A stretch of DNA of 64,000 bases from Bettongia penicillata ogilbyi (GCA_023548195.1 JAJHZJ010000579.1:216001-280000); one strand, 5' to 3'. Counted from the stretch's first letter, positions 46,254 through 57,965 are shown. A program made the numbers and translations. The notes: a model not told the origin generated them from the sequence alone.

Positions 46254-46564
46254 ATGGGCAACTAGGTGGTACAGTGGGTAGAACACCAGTGAAGGAGTCA
46301 GGAGGACTTGAGTTCAAATCTCACCTCAGACATTTGATAGCTGTGTGACCTTGGGCAAGTCACTTAACCCCAGTTGCCTCATCCTGGGTCATCTCCAGTC
46401 ATCCTGATGAATATCTGGCCACTGGACCCAGATGGCTCTGGAGGAGAAGTGAGGCTGGTGACCTGCACAGCCCTCCCTCACTCAAAACAAAGTCAAGTGC
46501 AAGTCATGTCATCATTTCTCTGATGGCATGGTCTTCTTTGGCAACAAAGGACAAACACACATAA
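46254..46564 (+). mobile_element. Full-length marsupial tRNA-headed, RTE-tailed SINE with TSD
   Basis: Starts atgggcaactaggtggtaca, continues aacaccagtgaaggagtcag, gtgtgaccttgggcaagtca, then tcatctccagtcatcctgat, ctggccactggacccagatg, ctcaaaacaaagtcaagtgc and ends ggcaacaaaggacaaacac. An 11-bp duplication aaattactaag flanks it at 46243-46253 and 46565-46575. It is the best reference copy in the window. Confidence 0.94.
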
Positions 46565-46619
46565 AAATTACTAAGTCAAAGTACTAAGAAATAATTTCTC
46601 TTTTCTTTAAAAGATAATG

Positions 46620-47118
46620 GCCTTACCAGAACAGTGAGCTCCTTTCAAGGGCGTATGGGGTATGAGAGCTTTCTGTCCCTTTTCAGGGCTGCTCTGCCAC
46701 TTTTGGTGTCCTTCATCCAATTCCCAAAGAAACTGTAGCATGTGGAGTGGCCATACTATGACAAAACTGTCTTGGCATATGGGCTAAACCAGGTTGAGGA
46801 TAATATCTACCCCTAGCTTGTAAAGATTTCCTCAGTGGAAAAGGAGGATGAGAAGAATTTGTTCCAGTGGCCATGAAGGTGACTGAAGCAGGTGCTATGG
46901 AGTACTTTAGACATTGTTCAGACCTCAAAGATGCCAGGGTCATCCACTGCATCCCAGGCCATCACCAGTTGCATGGACTTTTGTCATGCCACTGAATTTC
47001 AATACCTCTGGAAGAGAGTGAGGCAACTCTGCCCCATTTAAATCCAATTTATGCCAGAGTCAAAATATCCCCCCCATGATACCATTGGTCCTGTTTGAAA
47101 GGAAGGACAAACCACAGC
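46620..47118 (+). mobile_element. Longer RTE-related SINE form
   Basis: Shows accaggttgaggataatatct, acccctagcttgtaaagatt, cagtggaaaaggaggatgag, then gtcatccactgcatcccagg and ccatcaccagttgcatggac, ending ggaaggacaaac. Its last 200 bp correspond to the tail of the 46254 SINE; the first 300 bp are extra RTE-like sequence. Confidence 0.75.
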
Positions 47119-47239
47119 TCCTTGAATGGCTTTCCCTAGTTTTCACTGGATATACCTCATTGGTTTCTCAATCCTTTTATCTCCAGCTCTCCATTTCACT
47201 CCACAAGGAATTTTAAGAGTTCCCAGGTGCTTTACAACT

Positions 47240-47600
47240 TAATGGTTTCCATTTGGAAATTGCTTTAAGACTGACTAAGCACAAGCTATGTAGTAGGTGC
47301 TTACAGGTATTATTGATTCAATTTTATAGCTAGGACAACTGAGTTTCAGAGAAATGAAATGAATTATCCAAGATCTCACAGCCAGTTGGTAGCAGAGCCA
47401 GGAATCAAACCTGGTGCTCTGATTTCGAGTCTAGTTCTTTTTTTCCTCTTACAGCACACTGACTTTCACATATTAAAGAGTCAAAATGGATAACAACCTG
47501 AACAACCATGAAATGAGATCAATTGAGCTAATGTATGTAAAGTGCTTTTTAAACCTTAAAGTACTATGTAAATGTTAGCTGTTATTATTATGGCACAGCT
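47240..47600. repeat. Two adjacent MIR-type SINE pieces, antisense then sense
   Basis: 47240-47462 is antisense (aagctatgtagtaggtgctt, gacaactgagtttcagagaa, ccaggaatcaaacctggtgc). 47465-47600 is a sense 3' end (gtaaagtgctttttaaacct, actatgtaaatgttagctgt). Confidence 0.72.
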
Positions 47601-47770
47601 GAAATAATTCTGATCTTACTGCCTTTGCCATAAGTGGCGCGATATTAACTTGAGTGTCTATTTCTGATAAAGATGGACCCATTTTCCTGCTAAATCAGAG
47701 AGATCTCCACAATGAGATTGCTGCCTAGTCAATCTACACCACAAGCTTTAGAAGTATGATGTGAAAGTTG

Positions 47771-47826
47771 TGTGTGTGTGTGCGTGTGTGTGTGTGCATG
47801 TGTGTGTGTGTGTGTGTGTGTGTGTT
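47771..47826 (+). repeat. (TG)n microsatellite
   Basis: TG units with two GCG/GCA interruptions. Confidence 0.95.
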
Positions 47827-48059
47827 TAATGGGAGAAACAAAGGGAAGGAGTAGTGGTGAGTCTTTTTCCTTCAAGAACACATTTCTCAATGCTTTCCTC
47901 TGCAACATTCATTTTCCTTCATCACATTTACTAGATATAATAGATACTAAGTCAGGGTTGCTGTTTAAAGTGATTCCTATAAGAAGTAAAAAGAAGGTAG
48001 GGAAGCAGCATCAAAAAACTCTATTTTTTTAGGTCTTTTACCTAATATTCCTGTATTTT

Positions 48060-48535
48060 CCCCTATTTACAGTTTCTTCTCACTCCTATTCATTTTACAC
48101 AGCTGCCAGATTCAACTTCCCAGAACACTACTTTCATCCATCATTCCCCTGTTCATAAACCTTCAGTGATTTCCCAATGCCACATAAAGTCCAAATTCCT
48201 TAGGGTGACATTCAAGGCCCTCCACAATCTGCCACCAATCAGCCTTATCTCCCACTACACTCCTACATGAACCCTCTGTTCCAGACAGACTAGTTTATTC
48301 ACTGTCCTAGGAAAATGCCACAAACTTTTCTGCCTTTGTGCTTGCTATATCTTTACCTCTTATTTATGCTTGCAATCATCATTTAAGGCTTAGATTACAT
48401 CTTCCCTTTTGAAACCATCTTAGCCCACATCAGTGCACTGTGGTTACCCCTTTCCTTGAATTCATAGCATTTAGTTATAGTAACCAAATGGCAGTTAACA
48501 GTTTACAGCCCTATGGCATAACATGTATTATTGTT
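48060..48535 (+). mobile_element. L2 LINE 3' region
   Basis: Shows ccttcagtgatttcccaatg, gtgacattcaaggccctcca, caatctgccaccaatcagcc, cttatctcccactacactcc. Confidence 0.85.
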
Positions 48536-48539
48536 TTTT

Positions 48540-49734
48540 ATTATTTTGCCCCCAGTAAATTCCTCTCCTAAAGACTTATTTTCCCTTAATTCTTGCAGCT
48601 TCTTGATTTGTCCTTTGTAATCTGTCATGACCACAATAAACACCTACGGCACATAAACACTGGTAACCCTGGGTTCTCTCATTCTAGGTTGAAATCTAAG
48701 ATCTACTAGGTTCTCTGAAGAGGGAAAGACCAAATATGGGTCTGACACCAATTGTTCTGGCAACTGATTATATGTCTGTTGTGCCATGGATAGCCTAGTT
48801 AAGTTTAGAGACTCTCATCACTAGGCTGCCTAAAGAGTGAAGTGTTTTTCATTCATAGCAACTTGGAAAGGCAGTTTGACAATGTCTAAGAAATGACAAT
48901 GTCATTAACTGCATTGAAGGGAGAAGGACCCATGCTGCATGAATCATAGATATTGAATCATTGGTAATTATGTAATCTTATGTCAGATTCTTTCACAATA
49001 AGCTTGTTGACATGGATTGCTTAGTTCTTTGCACTGATAGTCCTAGCACTAAGTATACTAGGCATGTAATAAATAATTGTTGATAGATGTTAGGCTTAGC
49101 GACCAGTTGGAGAGATTTAGTACTTCTCAGTTTGTTTCTCTCTATGAGATAATCTTAAATTTTATCATCTGACACAAACACTCCTTCTTACCAAGACTGC
49201 TTTCAAGAACAGTTTACAAGGCCTGAAGAATGAATAGTTTTTTTAGAGGTCAAAGAAAACAGCTTCAGCTCATATCCATGGAAAACACCACCTGCTGAAA
49301 AGTAGACCTTTCCATGGAGCTTCCTTCAATCTTAGCCATGTCCTAGATATTGCTCAGGAGGTATGGCCTTTAGTAAGTACTCAGTATATATCTTCCAATG
49401 AGACCCTTGTGGTTGCTCCTTTTTGGAGCTTTCTCTACTGGTTCCTGAGGACATTTATATGGTATATCACTGCCTGATGTTCCCCTCAACTCCTAACAGA
49501 TGACATCATTTTCACTTTCTGTCACTGCTTCAGTTCATAAACTCTTTTGAATTGTCTGTTGTTGCTTTGCCCTCAGTTTTCCATCTGATGCTATTGGGCC
49601 TCTTCTGGTATTCTCAGACAATGTTATTCAAGTCTAATGAGAGTCCCTTATCTGAGGAGGATCCTCTGAAGCTCCCTTACCCTTTATAGAAGCACTTAGT
49701 ATCTCTGTATTCAACTGTTTTCTAAAAAATATTT
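48540..49734. other. Intron, no recognised feature
   Basis: About 1.2 kb in which I recognise no exon or repeat family. Confidence 0.45.
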
Positions 49735-50998
49735 TTTCCAATTATATGTATAAATTTTTAACATTTATGTTTTAAAATTTTGAATTCTAAATTATTTCTC
49801 TCCCTCCTACCTCTGCCCCCCCAACAGCAAGCAATTTGACATAGGTTATACATATGCAATCATGTAAAACATGTTTCCATATTAGTTGTGTTGTGAAAGA
49901 AAACATACATCCAAAAGAAAAAAAAGAACAAGAAAAATAAAGTTTAAAATAAAAGTATACCTCAATCTGCACCAGACTCCATCACTTCTTTCTCTAGGTG
50001 TGGATATTAACTCCTTTGGAATTGTCTTTGATTACTGTATTGCTAGGAACAGCTAAATCATTCACAATTGATCATTGTACAATAATGGTGCTACTGTATA
50101 CAATGTTCTCCTGGTTCTGCTCACTTCACTTTGAATCAGTTCATGTACATCTTGCCAGGTTTTTCTGAAATCATTCTCTTTTCCATTTCTTGGAATATAA
50201 TAGTATCCCATCATAATCATAGACCACAACTTGTTCAATCATTCCCCAACTGAGGGGCATCCCCTCAGTTTCCAATTCTTTGCCACCATCAAAAGACCTA
50301 CTATAAATATTTTTGTACAAAGATGTCCTTTTCCATTTTCTTTGATTTATATGGGACACCAACCTAGTAGTGGTATTGTGGTGTCAAAGGATATGCGCGT
50401 TTTATTTCCCCTTGGGCATAGTTGCAAATTTCTCTCCAGAATGGTTAAATCAGTTCATAATTCCCCCTATGGTCTATTAGTATCCCAATATTTCCACATC
50501 CTTTTCAACATTTGCCATTATTAACTAATTACTATTTAATTAGTTATATTAATATTATCTTAACTAATATTAATAACATAATTAATCAGTGTAATTAGTA
50601 ACATAATATTAACTAATTTAATAGGTATATGGTGGTATCTCAGAGTTGTTTAACTCTCATTTCTCTAATCAATCATGACATAGAGCATTTTTTCATATGA
50701 CCATAGGTAGTTTTAACTTCTTCTTCTGATCACTGCCTGTCCTTGTCCTTTGACCTTTTATCAATTTTGGAATGACTTGGATTTTTATAAATTTGAGTCA
50801 GTACTCTATATGTTTGAGAAATGAGACCTTTATCAGAGAAACTTTCTGCAATACTTCTCACCAGTTTTCTGCTTTCCTTCTATTCTTAGCTGCATTGGTT
50901 TTGTTTGTGCAAAATCTTTTTAATTCAATATGATCAAAATTGTCCTTCATCTTCTTATACCTCTCTAGATGTTCCATCTGGAATTTCCTTTCTCTAAA

Positions 50999-51000
<2 letters not shown>
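49735..51000 (-). mobile_element. L1 LINE 3' end (ORF2 C-terminus and 3' UTR), antisense
   Basis: Antisense landmarks: cagcaagcaatttgacatag, acaatgttctcctggttctg, tcattccccaactgaggggc, gtagtggtattgtggtgtca, ctctccagaatggttaaatc, agcattttttcatatgacca, gctgcattggttttgtttgt. It contains an AT-rich palindromic expansion at 50520-50625 and ends against a (CT)n tract. Confidence 0.88.
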
Positions 51001-51002
<2 letters not shown>

Positions 51003-51073
<71 letters not shown>

Positions 51074-51102
51074 CCCCTCCCTCCCTCCCTCCCTCCCTCC
51101 CC
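51003..51102 (+). repeat. (CT)n then (CCCT)n polypyrimidine tract
   Basis: About 66 bases of CT are followed by CCCT units and C-runs. Confidence 0.97.
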
Positions 51103-51189
51103 CCATAAGCACATTTTTGTCCTAGGTCTTTCCTCTGTTTGCTTCACCATTTCTGTTCTCCCTCCCCTCATACAATTTCTGTCTTAGTT

Positions 51190-51600
51190 TAGGTTTTTAA
51201 ACAATCTGGACAATGCTTGCCTAGACTATTCCAATATAGCCTGTCTCAACTCTCTCTGTTTGAATCCATCTTTCATTCAGCTGCCAAAGTGTTTTTTCCC
51301 TCAAGCATAGGCTTCCTCATGTCCTGACCCCCACCAATAAAATCCACTGCCTTATTGGATTATTAGTTCCAGGATCAAATATAAAATCCTCTGTTTTACA
51401 TTAAAAAAAATCTTTTTGTAACCTGGCCCCTTCCTAGCTTTCTAAGTGTTCTGACATTTTACCCCCTTCCACTCTATGATCCAGCTACACTGGACTGCTT
51501 GTTTCTTTCACATAAGATTAATTCTTTTTATTCTTTCTTGACAGACCATCCTACTCCTTGCAGCAGCTTTTCTCCAGTCTGTCTTAATTCTTTGAGACCT
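51190..51600 (+). mobile_element. L2 LINE fragment (ORF2 C-terminal region)
   Basis: Shows gcttgcctagactattccaa, cattcagctgccaaagtgtt, ccaggatcaaatataaaatc and taacctggccccttcctagc. Confidence 0.82.
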
Positions 51601-51619
51601 CTCCATTCCTCAACATAGA

Positions 51620-52490
51620 ACCTCATAGTCTATTATTTTGTTGAGAAAATAAGCCATGTATCATGAGCTTTCTTTTCTCCTTTAATACCACAAAACTCCT
51701 ATCCTATTTGCCCCCTTTTTTGCTCCAATCTTCTATCATGAGGTGGTCCTCATTTCCCAAAGCTTATGCCTTTCCCTTCTTATGCCTCTAATTCCATTCA
51801 ATCCCATTTTCTCTGGGATCATGCCCTTTTGATGATATCTCCTCTCTCACATCTGCAGTCTCTTTTACTGACCACCCTGAAATAAATTTTCATTTGACCC
51901 TATCATTCCCTCAATTTTATGTCTTCCCTCTCTTTCATACCTAGCCTACTAAAAATCCATGTACATTCACTGCCTCCACTTTCTCAAAAACTATTTACTT
52001 CTCAGGTACTTCCAATCTGGCTTCCAATTTGAACACCTGATTGAAAGTGCATTAAATACCCCCTAAATCCCCCTCCAACTACATACCAGAGTTCTGCCAA
52101 GGGCCTTTTCATTTCATTTCTCTGTAGCTTATCACAACGATTATCTCAGCTTCCAGGTTCAAGTGTCATATTTATGCAGATGACCCTCAAATCGAAAAAA
52201 CAATTCTAATATTTCTCTCTGGAGTTCTAGTCTCTCATCACCAACTGCCTGCTGGACATTGCCACCTGCTTGTCCTTTAGGCATCTGAATCTCCATCTGT
52301 TCAAAATGGAAATCATTGTCTTTCCTTCTAAATACATCCCTTCTCCAAACTTCCCAATTTCTGTGGAGGGATCTGACAGTTTGAAATTTCAGGGTTGTCC
52401 TTCCTTGACTAGTCCCAGTCCCTAATCAGTTGCCAATTCTTGTTGGTTCTGTCTTGTCAATATTTCTTCTTTCATCTCATCATAGGACTA
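51620..52490 (+). mobile_element. L2 LINE reverse transcriptase fragment with YADD motif
   Basis: The words catatttatgcagatgaccc encode HIYADDP, the polymerase catalytic motif, near 52168-52190. Around it are tctcatcaccaactgcctgc, ggcatctgaatctccatctg and ttcaaaatggaaatcattgt. Other frames are broken. Confidence 0.78.
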
Positions 52491-53556
52491 CCACCCTCAA
52501 TTAATCAAGTATCAATAAACATTTATTAAGTACTTAATATATGCCAAAAACTGTGCTAAATTTTGGAGATGCAAAAAGAGGTAAAAGACAGTCCCTGGCT
52601 TAAAAGAACTTATGATCTAATGGTAGAGACAAGATAGAAATGTATATATACAATAAATTATATATATATATAAGCAAATATATAAACTATATATAATATG
52701 ATTATATTACACATAATATATAAACTATATATTAAACAAATAGAAGATAATCAACAGATGGAAGGCTCTCGAATTAAGAGGGTTTCAGGAAGGCTTTCTG
52801 TAGAAGGTGGGATTTTACTTGGGACTTAAAAGAGGCCAGAGAGGTCAACAGTCAGAATAGAAGGGGGAGAACTGTCCAGGCATGGGAGACAACCAGAGAG
52901 AATATCTGGAGCCAAGAAGTGGGCTATCTTGCTCATGGAATAGCCAGTCTGATTGGATGGAAAAGTAGATGCTGGGGTAAAAGTTGTAAGAAGACTGGAA
53001 AGATAGGAAAAGGGGTTAGTTAGGAAGGACTTTGAATACCAGATTTAGCATTTTATATTTTATCCTGAAGAAAATAGGCAGCCACTGAAATTTATTGAGT
53101 AGGGAGGTGGCATTATCAGACCTGCACTTTAGGAAAATAACATCAGTGGTAGAATGGAGGACAGGCTGAAATGAGAAGAAACTTGAGGTAGGCAGACTGA
53201 CAAGCAGGCAATTTCAGTAGTCAAGGCATGAGGTGATGATGGTATGATCCAGGATAAAGGCATTATTAGATGAGAGTAGGGGATATATTTGAGAGATTTT
53301 TCAAAGATGACATCATTAGGCCTTGGCAACAGCTTGATGACAAGGATTAAGGGATAGTAAGGGATCCAGGATGACTCCTAGGTTGAGAATGATTTTCTCT
53401 TCAACAATAATGGTGAAAGTAGGAGTGGGGGAGGGTTTGGGACAAAGATGATGAGTTCTGTATTTATTTATTTATATATTCAAATATTTCTGGATATATT
53501 TAAGATATCTACTGGATATCCAATTTCCAGTGTCTGAAAGGCAGTTGGAGATGTGA

Positions 53557-53910
53557 CTAAAGTTCAGTAGAGAAACTGGGGCAGGAAAGGTAGATTTGAG
53601 AATTTTCAGCATAGAGATGGTAACTAAATCCATGGGAGCTTATGAAATCACCAAGTGAAGTAGTATATACACAGAAAAGAAGATGGCCCAGGACAGAACC
53701 CTGAGGGACACCAGAGGTTAGAGGGTGTGATCTGGAGGAGAATTCAGCAGTGAAGACAGAGGAGTGCTCAGACAGGTAGAAGGAAAGCCAGCGGAGGATG
53801 AGGTACTGAAAACCTAGAAAGAAAAGAGCGTTGAGGAGAAGACAGTGATCAACAGTGTTAAAGGCTATGGAGAGGTCAAGGAGAAAGAGGATTGAGAAAA
53901 GGCCATTCAT
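53557..53910 (-). pseudogene. L2 reverse transcriptase remnant, 117 open codons
   Basis: The minus-strand frame reads as CR1/L2-clade reverse transcriptase: LFLLDLSIAFNTVDHCLLL (usual LLDLSAAFDTVDH), then FYLSEHSS, SGVPQGSVLGHLLFCVY, and YHLYAENSQIYLS. The catalytic YADD is YAEN and the FDTVDH aspartate is Asn, so the enzyme is dead although the frame is open. A frameshift near 53905 separates it from the upstream TALSKVTDDLL. This is not a host gene. Confidence 0.9.
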
Positions 53911-54203
53911 TGGATTGGGCAGCTAAGAGATCATCAGTAACTTTGGAGAGAGCAGTTTTGGTAAGATCAGAAGCCAGAGTGTAAAGTGTTAAAAAGAGAG
54001 TGAAAGGAGAGGAAGTGGAGATACCTGTTGTAGATAACCTTTTTGAGTTTAGCTATAAAGAACAGAAAAGGTATAGGATGATAATTAGTGGGGAGAGAAG
54101 GATTAAGGGAAGTATTTTTGTCTCAGGATAGGACAGACATGGACATGTTTTCAGGCAATAGGAAATGAGTCAATAGAGAGGGACAGGTTGAAAATAAGTG
54201 ATA

Positions 54204-54841
54204 GGTTGATGGGGTTGCATATCAATGGGGAATGGCTACACAAGTTGTAGTATATGATTGTGATGGAATTCTAGTGTGCTATAAGAAATGATAAGCTCAA
54301 TGGTCTTAGAAAAACATGGATAGATTTGCATGAAATAATGAAGAAAGAAATGAGAAGAACCAAGAGAATCTTGTATATATTGGCAACAATATTGTTTTAA
54401 GAACAATTATGAGTGACTGAATCATTTTGACTATTAAAAATATCTAAATTAGCTACAAAGTTCATATGAAGACACTGTCTACATCCAGAGAAAGATACTA
54501 TCTACACCCATATATTTACATATATGTGTAAATAATGTAGAAAATGTATATGTGTATATATATGTAAATTCATGTGTGCGCACACACACATATATGTATA
54601 TATGCATATATATATACTTATGTATATTTGTGTTTAATGGTAGCGATTTCTAGGATGGGGTGGGGAGAGAACAAAAGGAAAAAAAACTTACATTATTATA
54701 TATAACATTATTATATATTTCAAACAAACAGCAGGTTGTATACCATAGATTTGCAATTTCATGTGGTCAACTTTTTATTATACTGTTATAGAAATACTTG
54801 TTTTATTCCATAAATTAAAAATAAAATAAAGAAAAATTTAA
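54204..54841 (+). mobile_element. 5'-truncated L1-like LINE 3' end with 13-bp TSD
   Basis: Begins with the C-terminal coding trace (caatggggaatggctacaca, gtgctataagaaatgataag, gagaagaaccaagagaatct) and continues through ctacatccagagaaagatac, a TA/CA microsatellite (54535-54625), ggtagcgatttctaggatgg and the end ttccataaattaaaaataaa. The duplication aaaataagtgata occurs at 54191-54203 and 54842-54854. Confidence 0.82.
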
Positions 54842-55559
54842 AAAATAAGTGATAAAGTGGGGCTGATAGGGGAAAATCTGTTGGAGAAGATGGGATAGAG
54901 TGGGGTCATTTGAATAGCTAGTCAGTTTGTCCTTGGTAAAAAGTAAGTCCACTTCATCAGGTGAAATAGGTCTCAAGGAAGGGAAAGTGTCAATAAGCTC
55001 CTGATTGATAGGAAAGGAGGAAGAGAGAAGAGAGATTTCACAGTGAATGGCCTCATTTTTTTTTTAAATTTTTTAAAATGATGCAAGAATCTCAGCTGAG
55101 AGAATAGGGGGAAGGAGATCCATAAGAAGTCTGAGAAAAGATGGAAAAGTTTAGAAGAGCTGTTTTGGAGCATGGGATATGAGTTGATTAGGGAGAGATA
55201 ATAGGATTGCCTAGCAGCAGTGAGGGTCCAGTTAAAACTATGTAACTTAAATTTGCAGTGGACAGAATAGTTGCATGATTTTCCCTACCTTTGTTTATCA
55301 ACACTTGTACAGAAAAAAAGGCCATTAATTGTGGGAGTGCTACTGACTTTGGATGGGTCTAATTGGAGATATGATACTATAGCTAGGAATATGGGGAGAA
55401 TAGTGTAGAGTTGAATTGGTTCAATAAGGAATTCATTTGATTAATCTTGGTTCATATGCTCATCACCTTTTGCCAGTATTTTTGCAGTTGTCTCTTAAAT
55501 TGTATCCCTGTTTATTTTATTTTTAATTTATGGAATAAAACAATCCTCTTTAATCTGGT

Positions 55560-56255
55560 CTCTACAGAACTACAATAATGTTTTTCCTAAGATTCAGGTG
55601 TGATCATCTCACTCTGTTTCAATAAACATCAGTGTCTCCCTATTAACTCTAGGCTCAAATACAGACTCCCCTAAACCCCATCACAATAGAGCTACAGCTT
55701 AGTAGCCTTGGTTCTCACATTTTATCACTACTCTCTGGTCCTCTTTTTGAAAGGTGGAACCATGAACTCTTTAACCTCCATTTAAGGAGAGACCTGAGCA
55801 CACACATCTCATTTTGCAGGCAGTCTCACTTTGGACTTCCTTGTCCTCTCACCTGGTACCTCCCCTATCCCTTTTCCTGTTTTCTTTTGTATGCCATCTT
55901 ACCCCCATTAGATTGTAAGATCCTTGAGAGCAGAAAACTTCTTTCTTGTATTTGTGTATGAAAGTACCTAAAGGCACTTGTATAACACATAATTGTTCAC
56001 TATTGCCCCTCTACAAAAGGCCTTTTCTCATCCTTCAGTTTCTAGTACTCCCTCAACTTGCCAAATTTATCTTATATATACTAATATATGTATATATTTC
56101 ATTTCCTTACAGGAATATAAACTCTGAGGGCAGGGTTTATTTCAAATCTTTGTATCCCCAATTTATTTGTACATGTCTGTATCCTCAATGCCTAGAATTG
56201 TGACTGGAACATAATAGGTGTTTAATAAATGCAGATTGATTAATTGATTCATTTA
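55560..56255 (+). mobile_element. L2 LINE 3' end
   Basis: Shows aacatcagtgtctccctatt, cccccattagattgtaagat, aactctgagggcagggttta and the terminus ggaacataataggtgtttaa. Confidence 0.8.
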
Positions 56256-57580
56256 CTCTGTATTCTAGTTAAACTGACACATGTTTTCTCTAAAGTCAGA
56301 CATTGTATCAACCCTCTCTGCCTTTATACAGGATCTCTTTTCTTATCTGAAATGCACAATATCAAGGCTACTAGTTTTATAATAAAGGAAACAAAGAAGT
56401 TAATTGATTTGCTTATCATAGCACAGTAACCCCTGGCTCCTGTCCCAATATACTCCAGATACATTGCATCATCTAGCATACTATATTAACTCATCCACAG
56501 GTTTAGGATAGTGAATTAGGTTTATTAAATGGACGGAAACTAAAACAAATTGCTCCTACTGACTTCTTATCAGTCCATATTTAAGAAAGTTATAATACAT
56601 AGTTTTCAAAAGACTCACTTTTTATTTTGAAAACCTAGCTTTTTTTTCTTTCTTTCACAACTGATTGGTCCATTTAATATAACCCAATGGTGTATTCAGC
56701 CAAAGGCATATATAATGTCCTTAGGCTTGAGAGGGCATATTAATTAAAATTATTTTTCAGGATATGTTCATAAATTCTTCTGAGTCGATTTGGAATTCCA
56801 AGTACAATGACAATTATTGTTGTTGCTAACATATTTTACAATTACGACTATATTTCAATTTTATAACTGGATTAGCTCATTTTTAAAAATCCATTTCTCT
56901 ATTACTCAGATTCTATTTATATGAGGAAGTCTTCTAATATGAAATTGGATAGTGTACAAGATGACTGTTTTTAATGAAGCAATTAAATACTTAAAATCAT
57001 AATAAGTAAGCAGCATATTTTAAAATACAACAAAAATATTAAAATAGTTGAACTCTGGTATTGAACACCATGGGAAATGATTGAAACTCTTTGCTTGTTA
57101 AAAAGTGGTAGAGATATTCATATATCCTATGTGATTCTACTTGCAGATGGGGGGGCAGGTAATACATTCACAAACTATCTCAACCTCCATCTCAAGCAAT
57201 GTAACACTGTCAATGGCCATAGGTTACATACCAACATACTGAGGTCTTTTCTTTCGGTTGTGGACCAGTGGAAAAACCGTTATCCCTAATTCTCAATAGG
57301 TGGTCAATGTACCCCATTTTCAGAGTATATATCATGTGTGTGTATGTGTGTGTGTGTATTATGATGACATCCTGTTTTGTATCTGTACCTTTTCCTGAAC
57401 AAACTCCTCTTGGATGACTTGCAACTTTAATCCTTCTCAAACATATCTTGTAGTTATGACACATCGTCAGAAGAATAATGACGTTAAAAATAAAGACTTT
57501 GGCTTCAGGATGAAGTTTGGAATCCAAATTTGGAATCCAAATTATTGTAATTTGGAAATTTGGAAGTTTGGAATATGTAA
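56256..57580. other. Intron, no recognised transposon
   Basis: Contains a short (TG)n at about 57335-57358. Near 57517-57575 are several copies of tttggaa, including the near-palindrome atttggaatccaaat. Confidence 0.5.
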
Positions 57581-57584
57581 ATTT

Positions 57585-57772
57585 ACATGTGTGCACACAC
57601 ACATATGTGTATATATGCATATATATATACATATGCATATTTGTGTTTAATGGTAGTGATTTCTAGGATGGGGGTGGGGAGAGAACAAAAGGAAAAAAAG
57701 AAACTTACATTATTATATATTTCATTATATATAACATTATTATATATTTCAAACAAACAGCAAGTTGTTGCC
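57585..57772 (+). mobile_element. L1-like LINE 3' end fragment with microsatellite
   Basis: Almost the same as 54568-54740: tgtgtgcacacacacatatg, tatatatgcatatatatata, tttgtgtttaatggtagtga, tttctaggatgggggtgggg, caaacaaacagcaagttgtt. The 3' terminus is missing. Confidence 0.78.
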
Positions 57773-57774
57773 AG

Positions 57775-57965
57775 ATATTTAATAGAGAGACCTGGAATTT
57801 GATCCTACTTTTGACATTTACTGATTGTTTTACCTTGGTCAAATCACTTAATTTTTTAACTCAATCTCCTATCTATAGTACCTGTAATATTTTCTTCACA
57901 AAGTTTTGTGAAACTGAAATGAGATGATATATTGTTCTATAAATATTAACCTTATGAAACAGCCA
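57775..57965 (+). repeat. MIR-type SINE
   Basis: Shows gagacctggaatttgatcct, accttggtcaaatcacttaa and gaaactgaaatgagatgata. Confidence 0.78.

Larger units (their letters stand above)
52504..55250 (-). mobile_element. Long L2 LINE, antisense, interrupted by an L1-like 3' end
   Basis: The 3' terminus is at 52504 (tcaataaacatttattaagt, antisense). The element continues through the ORF2 C-terminus (52780-53550), the open reverse-transcriptase segment (53557-53910) and upstream TALSKVTDDLL wording (about 53910-53970) to about 55250. It is broken at 54204-54841 by an L1-like 3' end with TSD. The 52620-52740 part is expanded into an AT microsatellite. Confidence 0.87.

Noticed and set aside
50858..51187. 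Open frames across the (CT)n/(CCCT)n tract
   Set aside because: Microsatellite artefacts joined to antisense L1 sequence.
53557..53910. A host gene encoding a 117-residue protein
   Set aside because: Motifs are those of L2 reverse transcriptase, with frame breaks on the upstream side and dead catalytic residues.
57210..57638. A 142-codon minus-strand open frame
   Set aside because: It runs through unique intron and a TG/TA microsatellite; the peptide is low complexity at its start and matches no family.
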